From positions 186,001-250,000 of the forward strand of contig JAOWBW010001456.1 in the NCBI GenBank assembly GCA_026119855.1: a stretch of DNA of 64,000 nucleotides, in the 5' to 3' direction. Source of the stretch: Campanula takesimana (lineage: Eukaryota > Streptophyta > Magnoliopsida > Asterales > Campanulaceae). The translations under genes were made by a program, and so were the position numbers. The notes beneath the pieces are model-generated. The model saw nothing but the letters and a program-made list of their open reading frames with translations, did no database searches and was not told the DNA's origin. Shown piece by piece: positions 11,178 through 22,560 of the stretch (its first letter is position 1; each line of letters starts with the position of its first letter).

Positions 11178-11510
11178 GGACTGGATTTTTCTTTAGGGTC
11201 CGGCCGGACCAGGCTAAACACCCGACCGGACCAAACCAGGGGGTCCGACCGGACCATGCGAAGTACCCGGCCGGACAGATCTACAAGTCCATACCTAAAA
11301 ATTCCTTGGGTCCGACCGGACCACTCAAATGACCCGATCGGACTATTCTGAGGATCCGACCGGACCTTACAAATGACCCGCCCGGACTGAGCCAAAGGTC
11401 CGACCGGACCTCACACACTACCCGGCCGGACCATGCCTTGCAAAATGCCACCGATTCAGATTTTCAATAGGTCCGACCGGACATCACACATGACCCAGCC
11501 GGACCACCTG
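11178..11510. repeat. Array of GGTCCGACCGGACC near-palindromes in the Copia leader
   Basis: About twelve short near-palindromic boxes of two kinds, GGTCCGACCGGACC and ACCCGGCCGGACC, roughly alternate, separated mostly by 8-12 nt of AT-richer sequence. They lie between the PBS and gag on the element's transcript strand, far more GC-rich than their surroundings. Role unknown; RNA structure for packaging or dimerisation is possible. Confidence 0.75.
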
Positions 11511-11584
11511 TTCCCAGGTAGCACCGTTTCAAGCTTTCTTTGCTGCATTTTTCCAAATTTTTGACCCAAAACAATGAACAACAA

Positions 11585-11750
11585 GTAGATCCACAAGTCC
11601 ATACATTATACAATGCATAGGCTTGCTTTTCAGGGATAATCTTGTCTTTAAAACAATGTAATCAAGCAAGTAGATCCACATAGTTATGCATTACACACAA
11701 CTATGCTATGTAGGGATAATCATGCTTGAACCATTGTGTTCATTGAACAA
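11585..11750. repeat. Direct repeat in the Copia leader
   Basis: A unit beginning AAGTAGATCCACA and ending GGGATAATC occurs twice, about 80 bp apart, between the GC-rich array and the PBS. Confidence 0.55.
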
Positions 11751-11918
11751 AAACTTCAAACATTTTCTTAAAACTTTATTAGATGATGAATATCAGCACT
11801 CTTGAAATGAATAGAGACTCTAAACAACATAAAAAACATGATGATTCAACAGAAAAATGAATCAAAATAAGCATTGAAGCTTTCAAAAGAACTCAAACCT
11901 AAACCAGAATGTGAGCGG

Positions 11919-11930
11919 GCTCTGATACCA
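11919..11930 (-). other. Primer-binding site of the Copia element
   Basis: Complement of TGGTATCAGAGC (initiator tRNA-Met type), 2 nt from the right LTR. Confidence 0.85.
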
Positions 11931-11932
11931 AT

Positions 11933-12396
11933 TGTTGGAACAATCTTAACCCATGAATGCCATACTCAATTCTGGAATAAGTTTAAGAAGGAGATGAAGG
12001 CGGAAGCGTATACCTATTGAATCCATGATGTTGTCTTTAGGGATAAAAGATGAAGAACAAGTAGGGGACGGAGTTCTTCTAAATGATTGTGCCTTTACTC
12101 TTGTCTTCTTTGACACTTAATGAAGAGAATATTGAGAGAGTAAATGAATGATGTAGTAGTTTCTAGGGCTGATGGAGAACCCTTTATATATGAAACTAAT
12201 AGGCACGTCATTTAGGGACTACACTCTTTCAATCTTAAGTGATGTGAAATTACCCTTTCGCCCATAAAAAATAGGTAATATTACATCCAGGAATTCTACA
12301 CATTATTTTAATTCACTACACTTAATATTAACATTATAGGTATGATTTCATGTATGGAAACACTAGATGACTTGTTATGCAAGCGATGTTCTAACA
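11933..12396 (-). repeat. Right LTR (5' LTR) of the Copia element
   Basis: 464 bp, TG...CA, preceded on the plus strand by the PBS complement and followed by the CTCCC target duplication. Confidence 0.9.
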
Positions 12397-12401
12397 CTCC
12401 C

Positions 12402-13362
12402 TTTTTTTATACGGCTAATTAGAAGATTGTTACTCTACTTTAGGGAACTACTGTATTTGTGGGTACTGTGAGCGATTCTTTGCTTGATCTCGAACTGGAG
12501 TTCTTCATACTTGTAGAGTTAGGCTGTTTTGGGGTCACTGTAACCCGGATCATATGCTAAAATGTCAAACCAATAAATTCACCCTACTGTCAAAAATCAT
12601 ACAAACCTCCTCACTTTTGGATTGGTTTATTTCAGTCCCAATTCATGCCCACAGTTAGCTTATTCGTTCTCTTTCCTGAAATGATACTAGACTTTAGATT
12701 TTACAATAATTGTGCTATTCATAAAAAATAAATGACTACAAACAAATGGAAAGAAAACATATTGAGTCAAATTCTTTGTTAGTCAAAACTCAAAGTTGTT
12801 AGTATTAAACTCTTGTGCAACCCCAAGTGGTTTATTAACATGGACTTGGCCTAGGATGAGTGAGAAACAGAGGTGACAAGTCTCTTCGGCATCCTGCCTC
12901 CAACCAATGGTACATACTCCGTACAAGTTAACGAGGCATAACTTAACAAGAGCAGAAAAAAATAAAAAAGAAAGAAGAAAGGGTAACCTCGTGCTTTAGG
13001 AGCTCCCACCATGCGTGAGGTCCAAAGAAGGGTCAAAGTCGGACCCACACGCGGAGATTTACACAATCAAAGTGTTTTGTCTTTGTTGCACGTACTGATT
13101 TGTAATCTCAGCAGTTGAACCCGCCCTTACTGGTATATGTATATTAACCAGTGCAGGACCCATCTTGAGCTCACTTGCTATGCTGAAACTTCTTGAAAGT
13201 CAAAGTCAAAGTGTAGCTCCCTTGGTGAAATATTCCCTGGTTAATAAATAAGACAAGAGTTACTGACTGAAGAATCAATTATTTTTCAATGCTGTAAGAG
13301 AAGTAGGGCCTCACTCCAAACTTATGGTACATTACACAGCCATTTCACACCAACAATTCACA
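12402..13362. other. Intergenic stretch upstream of the small membrane-protein gene
   Basis: No protein-coding similarity, TE end or RNA gene recognised. The last few hundred bases presumably include the promoter of the gene that starts at 13400. Confidence 0.45.
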
Positions 13363-13384
13363 CAACACACACACACACACACAC
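13363..13384 (+). repeat. (CA)n microsatellite in the 5' UTR
   Basis: A run of about eleven CA units ends 15 bp before the ATG of the small membrane-protein gene. Confidence 0.8.
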
Positions 13385-13399
13385 TTGCACAGGCAAATA

Positions 13400-13738
13400 A
13401 TGGGTTCAAGTGAAAGATCAAGCAGTTCATCGGAGCAGTGGTACTACCTAATGGCAGCTGCAATGTTAGTGTGTGCCGTCTTTAGTTACTTTCTTTACAA
13501 TGCAGTAATGTCGACAGCAGCTGGGCTGTTGCAAAGGTTAGTTATGGTTTCCCCTTTGGTGTTGGTGTTTGTGGTTCACTGGCTTTCCTCACCGAACCAG
13601 TTCAACATCCCCATGCCAGGGTCTGAACCCGGTTCAATTCACCGAGCCGGGGGCTCACCCTGGGGTATAGTCGCCGTGCTGCTTCTACTCTTGTTTCTCA
13701 TTTCATACCAACCCACCTTGAGTGCCATTTTGTTTTAG
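13400..13738 (+). CDS. Small plant membrane protein with three hydrophobic segments, function unknown
   Basis: 112 aa in one exon. The ATG at 13400 is the first in frame; the frame upstream is open only back to a TTG. A Ser-rich N-terminus (about 1-12) is followed by hydrophobic segments near residues 15-36, 46-62 and 90-110. Between the last two is a polar stretch with LVHW-type motif VVHWLSSPNQF and PMPGSEPGSIHRAGG. I do not recognise a named family. A clearly related sequence is the split paralogue on the minus strand at 31303-41446, which shares VHWLSS, the FHRA/IHRA block, and LLFLISYQ / LLFMVSYQ. Conservation of these blocks between paralogues argues that this is a real gene. Probably a membrane protein of unknown location. 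Confidence 0.7.
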   Translation: MGSSERSSSSSEQWYYLMAAAMLVCAVFSYFLYNAVMSTAAGLLQRLVMVSPLVLVFVVHWLSSPNQFNIPMPGSEPGSIHRAGGSPWGIVAVLLLLLFLISYQPTLSAILF

Positions 13739-14334
13739 TTAGTTATTAGAGTGCAGTGTATTATGCTGATTGTCTGTAATATCTAGCCTAGGTAGCTACT
13801 ACTTCAGGGGCAATAATGTCTTTCTGCAACTCGCTTCGTGATGATCCTTTTGTTTGAATAGCTTTTTCTTGGTATGGTCATGATTTACTTGAATTGTTTT
13901 CTACTTTTAAAGTTTCGTTAATTTATACAGTGATACAGTCCAATCTTTAGGATTAAAAAGTTACATCAAATAGACGTTTTTTTTTATAAAGTCTGAGGTT
14001 CAATTCAAAAACCAATTGAGAATGAGAAGAGTAATGCATGATCTTTATATAGTCAACGCACGACTAGTTAATTCCCGATCCTGACAGTTGAATTAGCTCT
14101 ACTAACTCCCGTGGACGGTTAGGATTTGGTCAATAAAAACAAGTTGAGAAAGAAGCATTTTTCTAGTCGGTTTAAAGTGAATCTGTGTCATTGTTTGAGG
14201 GATACCTCCATCAACGGTTTAGTGTTTTCCAGGTTTTGATTCTTTCAATCTAAACAGTCGTTGTCGAATTAGAATTTACCACGTCCAACCGACCAAACAC
14301 AAGGACTTGGAGGATTGTGAAGAATAAAAGTATA
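13739..14334. other. 3' flank of the small membrane-protein gene
   Basis: AT-rich, no ORF with similarity and no repeat recognised before the MITE end at 14335. Confidence 0.45.
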
Positions 14335-14580
14335 CTCCCTCCGTCCCAAAACACCTTGCAAACTTTTGAGGATGCACGGGAATTAAGGAATGAATATATA
14401 TATTCAAAAGTATTGTGAGTGGAAAAGAGGTTGTGAGTGTGATAAGTTGAGTGAGATTTACAAGTGGGACCCAAAAGTAGGTGTGTGAGTATGACAAGTG
14501 GGTAGAGAGAATAGAAAAGCAATATATTTTGAACATTTTAAGAAAGAGGATTTACCGATGGAACACCCAAAAAGGAAATA
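14335..14580. mobile_element. Stowaway-like MITE, left part (split by the LTR element)
   Basis: Starts CTCCCTCCGTCCCAAAACAC after a TA. The matching inverted end is at 22228-22255, also followed by TA. Leaving out the LTR element and one AAATA, the MITE is about 274 bp. It shares phrases such as GTGAGTATGACAAGTGGG with the MITE at 59929-60179. Confidence 0.85.
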
Positions 14581-15025
14581 TGATCGAGCCAAAAATGAGA
14601 TCAATAGTGCCGGATCCAAGGTTGGATATCTGGAACGCCTTGCTAAGCCTGAAAAAGACGAACAAACGTGAACTTGGCCGGGGCTTCACCAGCGAAGGCC
14701 CTCCGGCGTGAGAATAAGTTAGATGTTCTTGAGAGAGAAAACTAGGAAAGGGAAAAAGCTAGGGAAAAGAGATCGAACCTGAATTCATGGTTTGTGACCC
14801 CTATTTATAGAGGAAGGTTGGCTTGCTCTCCACATTCTAGATAAGGTGAGGTCACCCTTATCTCTTATGATGTCTCTGGCTCATCCTTATCCACGTTAGG
14901 TTAAAGGAGTCATGTGAGCCTAGATTCCTAGTGGGCTGGGCCTTTTTTCCTTGTAGCGGGCCTATGATGGCCTATTTAAGTTAAGCCGAGCAAGACCCAT
15001 AATCGCCATCGGGTCATTCCTTTCA
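14581..15025 (-). repeat. Left LTR (3' LTR) of the LARD
   Basis: 445 bp, TGATCGAGCC...CCTTTCA. Contains a TATTTATAGAGG box near 14812 and repeats 21778-22222 almost exactly. Confidence 0.92.
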
Positions 15026-15041
15026 GTGGCCCCCAACTTTC
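15026..15041 (-). other. Polypurine tract of the LARD
   Basis: GTGGCCCCCAACTTTC on the plus strand is a purine tract on the element strand, directly at the LTR border. Confidence 0.75.
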
Positions 15042-15689
15042 TTGCTCGCATGAAGTAAGAGGAAGAAAGTTTATACATTTTATTTGCTGGTCTTTACCGA
15101 CTTATGTAAAAAAAAATATGATCATGCGATAGGTAGCCGAGTTGGCCTTTTCTGAATATAGCCTTGTCTAGGTTGTATAACAGATGTTCTTAGTTCATGC
15201 CGAGCAGGATTTCCTTTGAGTTATTCTCGTGTAGAGCATCCTTCTGTTTTATCAACGAGCTAAGATGATCATGCAGTCATAGCGACATTGACTAGGAATC
15301 GTAGGCATCCTTACTGAGTGAACAGTTCGTGTCGTTATAAATTGTGTTTGCCACCATCGTTTCAAGTATGAGTAATAATGTTGAATTCTGGCCCCCTGAG
15401 TGTTTGTAACCACAATAATGTTGATGCTAGGGTGAGTTTGAGCTCGCTCAAGGCGCTTTCATTCTTTTTCATCGTTCAAGGCGACGTAGAATTGTGTTCC
15501 TAAGTTTTTGCTTGTTCACTTCAGCCAAGTTTATATCTTTAAATTGCTCGTCTCCTATATGAGTCTTTACTCCATGCTCGTTTTGGGCGAGGATTTTAGT
15601 GCTTGTTCATCGGGCGAGACTTTTGTTCTTGCGTCTGTCTCCAAGTTTTGATGCTTGTACAGAACGACACTTTCATGCTTGGGTCTGTC

Positions 15690-16525
15690 TCAAGGCTTTT
15701 GTGATTGTTCAAGACGAGGACTAGGATGCTTGTTCAAGACAAGGCTTAGCTCGTTCAAGACAAGGACGATGATGCTTGTTCAAGACAAGGCTTGGCTCGT
15801 TCAAGATGAGGAATAGGATGCTTGTTCGAGACAAGGCTTAGCTCGTTCAAGACGAGGACAATGGTGCTTGTTCGAGACAAGGCTTTCCTCGTTCAAGACG
15901 AGGACGAGGGTGCTTGTTCAAGACAAGGCTTTGCTCGTTCAAGACAAGGACTGGGGTGCTTGGGTCTGTCCCAAGGCTTTGGCTCGTTCAGGACGAGGAC
16001 TGGAGTTCTTGGGTTTGTCCCAAGGCTTTGGCTAGTTCAAGACGAGGACTGGGGTGCTTGGGTCTGTCCCCAAGGCTTTGGCTCGTTCAAGACGAGGACT
16101 GGAGTGCTTGGGTCTGTCCCAAGGCTTTGGCTCGTTCAAGACGAGGACTGGGGTGCTTGGGTCTGTCCCAAGGCTTTGGCTCGTTCAAGACGAGGACTGG
16201 GGTGCTTGGGTCTGTCCCCAACGCTTTGGCTCGTTCAAGACGAGGACTGGGGTCCTTGGGTCTGTCCCAAGGCTTTGGCTCGTTCAAGACGAGGACTGGG
16301 GTGCCTGGGTCTGTCCCCAAGGCTTTGGCTCGTTCAAGACGAGGACTGGAGTGCTTGGGTCTGTCCCAAGGCTTTGGCTCGTTCAAGACGAGGATGAGGA
16401 GTGCTTGGGTCTGTCCCCAAGGCTTTGGCTCGTTCAAGACGAGGACTGGAGTGCTTGGGTCTGTCCCAAGGCTTTGGCTCGTTCAAGACGAGGACGAGGA
16501 GTGCTTGGGTCTGTCCCAAGGCTTT
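15690..16525. repeat. 48-49-bp minisatellite near the LARD 3' end
   Basis: At least eleven units of GGCTTTGGCTCGTTCAAGAC / GAGGACTGGGGTGCTTGGGT / CTGTCCCAA run from about 15970 to 16520. Units of 48 and 49 bp (TCCC versus TCCCC) largely alternate. Upstream to about 15690 is an older, shorter variant built on GCTTGTTCAAGACAAGGCT. Open frames across the array are a by-product of the repeat and are not called genes. Confidence 0.9.
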
Positions 16526-16529
16526 TGTG

Positions 16530-19500
16530 CTATATCAAGAATAGACTTGCTTCCGCTTTGGCATGGGCGATGAGATGGATTACTTAGCAAACTGCATCTC
16601 GGCTTAGCATGCTTTCAACAACCGTGATAGTACTAATGAGGTGCCTGATTTCGGTGGAACCAATCATGAGAAATCCTGAGTTTTGACTACTAGCTGCGTA
16701 TAGCTTGCTCGTTTTCTTTATAATGCTCCGGCCCCCAACTTCTACAGTCTATGCAACGTTGAGGATGAGCGCTTGTTACGTAACCTGTTTTTTCCATACT
16801 GATCAGTGTGACCACTAGTTCCCAAGACTCGAGCCGTGCCTTGTATGCTCATAAATCTGCTCATTCATTCGAGCAATGATGGGCGCTGATCAACTCCCAT
16901 AGCACTACTCAGCTTTCTCAAAGTGCTTTTAATACGCGACCCGTCCTTTTCCATCACGTGATCTGGGGTTGATGTGCTCGCTGCTAGTCAAGATGTTCAT
17001 CAAGTCCTTGTTCCTCAACAAGGAAAGAAATACCATGTTAAGAATAAAATTAAAACAGAGGGAGTAATGTATGATTCATGGATTAATGAAATGTCATGTA
17101 TATTGTTATGAATGCTCAGAATCAGTATCTAAGCAAAAGATACACACATGAATTGTGACTTCATTAACTATGATAATAATGTTATGCATAGTTTTCACTT
17201 AGTAAGTACTATGTTATTACCACTCTTTAGCTCGTGCAGTTTAATAATGCTAAACAAAACTGCAATTACATGTAACAATGTAAAGTCAACGAATATAAGT
17301 TTCAAGATTAAAATCACACATTTTCTTTTATGTAACAGGCAAAATTAATGATGGCGGTTGCATGAATTGCGGCAGAGTGTTTTCCATTTATTCATAGACA
17401 TTAAACATGATAGAAAAAGTCACGCGTGAAAATTTAATGAAGAAGGCATGTGTAATTTGAAAAGAGAACACCTGATCAGGGTACAAAATAGCGACAGTCC
17501 GAGCTACCAGTTATCACGAGATTTTATCTTGCGAGGTGCTTGCCAAATCTGTTTGCTCGACCGAGGATGTTTCTACTACTTGGCTTTGTTGCTTGTGCGT
17601 TATTTAGTGCCTTATGACTGCCTGCTTTTATAGATGAGTAGGGCAGTAAGCCTACTATGCTCATAAGGAGCATCCGAAGGCACATCTATCGTGCTCGTTT
17701 TTGTTGTGAACCGCCATATATCTTTTCTGATGATTAGTTATTTTGGTTACCAAGCAAGTCGACAGTGACAGGATTTCAGGGTGGAGTATGACCAGTGTGG
17801 TCAATAACGTCTCCCTGGTCATTTGCCGTGAGCTAGGCCGATTGTGCAACTTAGTTTTGCTTCTTTGAGATGGACTGATTTTCTGCTCGTCTATCACGAG
17901 CATATCGATGATTGGCCTACTGAACCTTGACAGCCACTTAGCTTTAGATGCAGGGGTATTTGTTTTCTCGAGCTTGAGGGCATCTGACTGCTCCACTTCA
18001 TCAATCTGTGCAACACTCAAAGAGAGCAAGAGCAATCATGTAGTCTCGTAATTCTGAATTTTGAACATGAATTATATCTATTGTGGGTATAAGCAAATTA
18101 CTGAGAATTATATTATATGTCGCTATATATACTCGTCTTGTAATTCTGCATGGCCCTAGTCATGCCTGATTTCTCCACTTTGCATAATGATGATCAACAT
18201 TATATACACGCATTCAGCACGCTAGCATAATCAGCATGGAAGTTTCTTCTAATCATGCTAATACTTGAAGAAAGGACTTCTGATTCATTTTTCACCATGT
18301 GCAAGTTATCTCTTTTGGTTGTCCTATGCAGGTGTTTTTTGTATTGTATGATATTAAGTACACCCTCATACTAGTAAATGCCATACTAAGTGTACTTGGG
18401 GGTTGTGCATAAAATCAAACAGCATATATGGACATAAACAATATATGTAGAAGCAAATACCATCTGCTAGGTAGTGAGCAGTCCCTTAATAGCAAGGTCA
18501 TGGACTAATGATATGTCATGTAGGCATACATATGTAACTCACCTTAGTCATGGCGTCAATATATACATATTCTATGCGTGCAAATCAAATGTAAAGTAAT
18601 GCTTATGTAAATTGATTAAACCAAGGGTGTCCCACGAGCATGGTGATGGTGACGGGATAAAAATATGCCATTAATATACATGAGCCTATGTAAAATGATA
18701 TCTTCATGTAAGCATGCTACGTATATAACAGGGAAGTAATTGGAATGAGAGCACCTGACTATCGTGCAATGGCCCTGATGAAGGGCGTTCGTTGTTGAGG
18801 TAGTACAAGGCCTCCTTACGGAGGCGCAAGAGCTGGATTGGCGATCATTTTTCACCTTAGGCTATGTTCAAGTGGTCATGACCTGAGTCTCCCTTTTAAC
18901 ATAGTCTGAGCTCATGTGTAGAGTGTGCTTTTAGGATTTTGGGCGTTTGAGTTGTGTCCATGCTCGCAGTGATCGAGGTCGTATACATTATCCCTGCCCA
19001 ACCTGATGGTAGTACCTGCATTATGCTTGTAACTCGCTGCCTCGAGGACCCTGTTCTACTCGTCACAGCCTGTTTGGAGTGTTCGTAATGCAAGTAGGCT
19101 TGCTGCACCCAACCTCGTTTTCTCCACATGGAAAACAAAAGAAATGCTTAGATTCATAGGCACTAAATCGTTTGTATAAATAAACTCCACAAAATTGATA
19201 TAAGTCTCACAAGAGGGCTATTACCAGCTGTTTGAAACAAAATAGTGGTAGTAGTGTGAAAAGCAAGCTGCAAAACCCAAGGTAGCCAACAGGATGAACT
19301 TTGATAATGGTGTTTACTGGCTTCTTGAAAATTAAATCAAACCGGGACATCACATGAAAGTCACTCCAGTATTCGAATAAGCACAATATATTACTGAGTA
19401 GTATATGAGATCAGAAAGCAAATAACTATATTAACTATTAAACTGCACCTATAAAAATCCTATGTATACCATGTTTTCGGCCATTACCCCTTCTTTTCCA

Positions 19501-21750
19501 TGCCAAATCGTTTGAAAATCCGACCAGGAGGCTGGGTTAACATACATATCTTTCTGATCCACTCGTGCTATGATCTCGATCACAAATGTCTAGATGCGGA
19601 TGGTGTATCAATCGATTGTTTGAATAAACAATCACTTAATCATACGACAGGCCCTTCATGCAAATATCACAGGCAAATAACATGTCTATCTAATTTTCAA
19701 ATATTAGTCATGAAGTTGAATGAATTCGTTAAAATCTCAATGGCTAGGACAGTGATTTTTCAGAATAAATGATTATATATGCCATTGCAACTGAATTTGC
19801 AAATATTGACCAATAGTTGGAATGAATTCTTCATGTACGTGTCTTGATGCGACTAAACATCTTGCTTTGATTTCGAACAATCAAATAAGCCTACAAGCAC
19901 AGTATATTGGAAAACAATAGTCTTGATAGATCTATTATATTTTTCTAGCAACCTTTCGTTCGTACAACTGATATGAGGGGGGTTCTTGGTTTTATACATT
20001 CCAACAAAACCATCAAACTTACTCGGGAATATCATATTGCTCATATGTGAGCAGCCATACAATTCATCATACAATATTTCAAAGAAAGTATCATCAAGTA
20101 GGACAATAATTCAAGGTCTTTATCATTCACTGTTTTAATGTCTCAGTATGAACTTTGGGATACTTCTATCCAAAAACAAGCTTAGTTAAGCATATTTTCT
20201 TGTACTTTTACCCATGTGCAGTCCCCATGCACATATTGTACTGCACTTAAAGTAATCATTAGCATAATCATGTATTCTTGTGATTGGTACAGGATGTACT
20301 AGTTGAATAGCATTGCTTTGTGGCAATTAATCAAATATACGAGCTATGCCCAATGATTTTACTTGTTAAGCAGCATCATTTCACTTCACTAACAGCATGA
20401 TTAAGGCATCAAAAGAGACAATTACAATTTTCGTGTACATAACTAATGTTGATTAAACATGATGCTTTCCTGAAAATCAATATCGTGCAAGGAAGGGAGC
20501 CCTGACCCAAGAAAATCTGCCATGACCGTAATTCCCCAAATTAATTATCTGATTCCATTAGGCGGATTAAATTCTTCGTCATGGGTTCCAAAATCCAAAA
20601 TGGAACCGGACCAGTTTGATTGTTCGAACGCAATAGCTCGGGCTAGGGGAAAACCACACTACAACTAGAATTTTCTTTTTCTAATTTGTGGGTTGCATGT
20701 GTGATAGGTTTATTAGTGACTAATCTTAAAAACACAGTCACTGAGTATGTCAATAATTTCTCTGTAGGCTATTTTTATTTTCGACTCATCAAAGAGCCAT
20801 TAAAGCCAATCATGCAGATATTCAATTGAGCACATTATTGGGCTAGTTCTCTTACAATATAAGACCCAACGACTTTGTAAATATTGATAGTTAAGATAGA
20901 GTGCACCTGGAAACAAGTTTTGTCGTAGGATAGTGATAGTAGGATAGTGATCCACGCAAAGGAGTGTGCAATATGCGATGGCCACGAGCTACACCTGCTC
21001 GCATGTGGGAGCACGAAGGAGACTGAAAATACACCGCCGACGTTGACGGGTTCCGATCGAAAATCAGCAAGGAATTCACCGGTAGCGACAAATAATCAGG
21101 TCGTCATCTCTCATTGAATGGCCAATAATCCCGGTGAATGGCCGCCGGAATTAACGGATGTTACTGGGGTGGTCGCATGACAGTGCTGATGACGGCATCT
21201 TTGGCGTCGGCTAACTCGATTTGGAGTATGTAGTGGTGAGAAAGTAGATCTGGCCGGAATTTCGCCGGCGGAGGTCGTACATCTGCGGCGGCGTTTTGCA
21301 GTACACCTGAAGGTTGGTGACGATGATTTTTATGGCAACGGCTTCATCCTCTCATGAGGAGCCCAGATCTGATGTTCTTTTGTTGATCCAAGCTGGCCGG
21401 AATGTCGCCGGCAGTACGAACTGGCGGTGGCGGGTGGCTGCACATATTGGCTCCGTTTTCTGTGATTTCTTCGCCTTTGATTTCGTCTAGGAGAGGCGCA
21501 CCGGAATATGGTGGGCTTTTTCTGCTTCCTTACACCTCTTTATCCCTCTCTCATTTGTTTGCTCCGGTCGAAATTTAGCCGGAACAGTAGCTTTTTCTTC
21601 ATATTTCTGAGTTTTTCTGTTTTTCTCAAACATATTACTCCCTTGTCTTTGAATATTTTTAATTTGCAGAAGTAAAGCACCACTGTGGTGGCTGAATGTG
21701 AGGTTTTTGGTGAAAATTTCAGAATTTGGGGAAGAAACTCAGGCTAGCAA
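16530..21750. other. Non-coding interior of the LARD
   Basis: About 5.2 kb in which all ORFs are short and unlike known proteins. Near the PBS side (21240-21570) GCCGGAATTTCGCCGGCG-like blocks recur. Nothing else recognised. Confidence 0.6.
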
Positions 21751-21755
21751 GAAAT

Positions 21756-21775
21756 CGTTCCCGGCAATGGAACCA
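21756..21775 (-). other. Primer-binding site of the LARD, tRNA-Asp-like
   Basis: CGTTCCCGGCAATGGAACCA on the plus strand resembles the 3' end of plant tRNA-Asp with a few mismatches and lies 2 nt from the LTR. The tRNA assignment is from memory and is inexact. Confidence 0.55.
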
Positions 21776-21777
21776 AT

Positions 21778-22222
21778 TGATCGAGCCAAAAATGGGATCA
21801 ATAGTGCCGGATCCAAGGTTGGATATCTGGAACGCCTTGCTAAGCCTGAAAAAGACGAACAAACGTGAACTTGGCCGGGGCTTCACCGGCGAAGGCCCTC
21901 CGGCGTGAGAATAAGTTAGATGTTCTTGAGAGAGAAAACTAGGAAAGGGAAAAAGCTAGGGAAAAGAGATCGAACCTGAATTCAGGGTTTGTGACCCCTA
22001 TTTATAGAGGAAGGTTGGCTTGCTCTCCACATTCTAGATAAGGTGAGGTCACCCTTATCTCTTATGATGTCTCTGGCTCATCCTTATCCACGTTAGGTTA
22101 AAGGAGTCATGTGAGCCTAGATTCCTAGTGGGCTGGGCCTTTTTTCCTTGTAGCGGGCCTATGATGGCCTATTTAAGTTAAGCCGAGCAAGACCCATAAT
22201 CGCCATCGGGTCATTCCTTTCA
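21778..22222 (-). repeat. Right LTR (5' LTR) of the LARD
   Basis: 445 bp, about three substitutions from the left copy. Followed by AAATA, the duplicated target, inside the MITE. Confidence 0.92.
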
Positions 22223-22227
22223 AAATA

Positions 22228-22255
22228 TGTGCAAGGTGTTTTGGGACGGAGGGAG
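22228..22255. mobile_element. Stowaway-like MITE, right end
   Basis: GTGTTTTGGGACGGAGGGAG is the inverted repeat of the end at 14335. It is followed by TA, the usual target of Stowaway elements. Confidence 0.85.
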
Positions 22256-22257
22256 TA

Positions 22258-22487
22258 GGGTTCAAAGCAAACGTATGCTAAATGGTAGTCCTTTTCAAAC
22301 ATTTTTTTTTCAATTTTTCTTTCTTTATATCCCTCGGTGATTATTTTACTTTTTGTAACTTTTCTTAAAATTTTTGTTAATAACAATATTGGATGGGGTT
22401 GAATGCGTATATTACAGTTAAAACTGTTTAAAAAAAACATAAATTATTATTCTGACAGTTATATTGCATTGATAAATGAGATTATGC
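22258..22487. other. Short host spacer between the MITE and the MULE
   Basis: AT-rich, no recognised feature. Confidence 0.5.
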
Positions 22488-22496
22488 ATTCTCAGT
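22488..22496. repeat. Left target-site duplication of the MULE
   Basis: ATTCTCAGT, identical to 31191-31199. Confidence 0.8.
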
Positions 22497-22560
22497 GGCA
22501 AAAACTATATACACAGCCTGGTAAATACACAGCCCATTTAATTCCATCGCTGCCCTTGCA
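22497..22560. repeat. Left terminal inverted repeat of the MULE
   Basis: GGCAAAAACTATATACACAG and following bases align, with gaps, to the inverse of 31128-31190. Similarity is modest overall but strong in the TATATACACRGCC block and the AGCCC-ATTTAATT block. Confidence 0.65.

Larger units (their letters stand above)
6045..12396 (-). mobile_element. Ty1/Copia retrotransposon, structurally complete, coding regions broken
   Basis: A 6.35-kb element on the minus strand flanked by the 5-bp target duplication CTCCC (6040-6044 and 12397-12401). LTRs start TGTTGGAACAATC and end TTCTAACA. A PBS (TGGTATCAGAGC complement at 11919-11930) lies next to the right LTR, and a purine tract complement (ATCTCCCACTTGG) follows the left LTR at 6701. 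Gag, protease, integrase, reverse transcriptase and RNase H follow in Copia order, with several stop codons, so it cannot move on its own proteins. About 1.3 kb of leader separates the PBS from gag and holds a GC-rich array. Confidence 0.95.
14581..22222 (-). mobile_element. Large LTR retrotransposon derivative (LARD) without coding capacity
   Basis: Two 445-bp LTRs (14581-15025, 21778-22222) differ at only about three positions and are flanked by the target duplication AAATA (14576-14580 and 22223-22227). The purine tract GTTGGGGGCCAC (minus strand) is next to the left LTR. A PBS resembling the tRNA-Asp 3' end is next to the right LTR, as in Tat/Ogre-type Gypsy elements. The 6.75-kb interior has no gag, protease, RT or integrase similarity in any frame that I could see. 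It must have been mobilised by another element's proteins, and recently. Confidence 0.85.

Noticed and set aside
15822..16587. Long open frames of 180-220 codons on the plus strand with repeats such as ALARSRRGLGCLGLS
   Set aside because: They are translations of the 48-49-bp minisatellite, open in several frames at once and on both strands, so not a gene.
17661..18035. 124-codon minus-strand ORF in the LARD
   Set aside because: No domain, no similarity to gag or pol, and composition like its surroundings.
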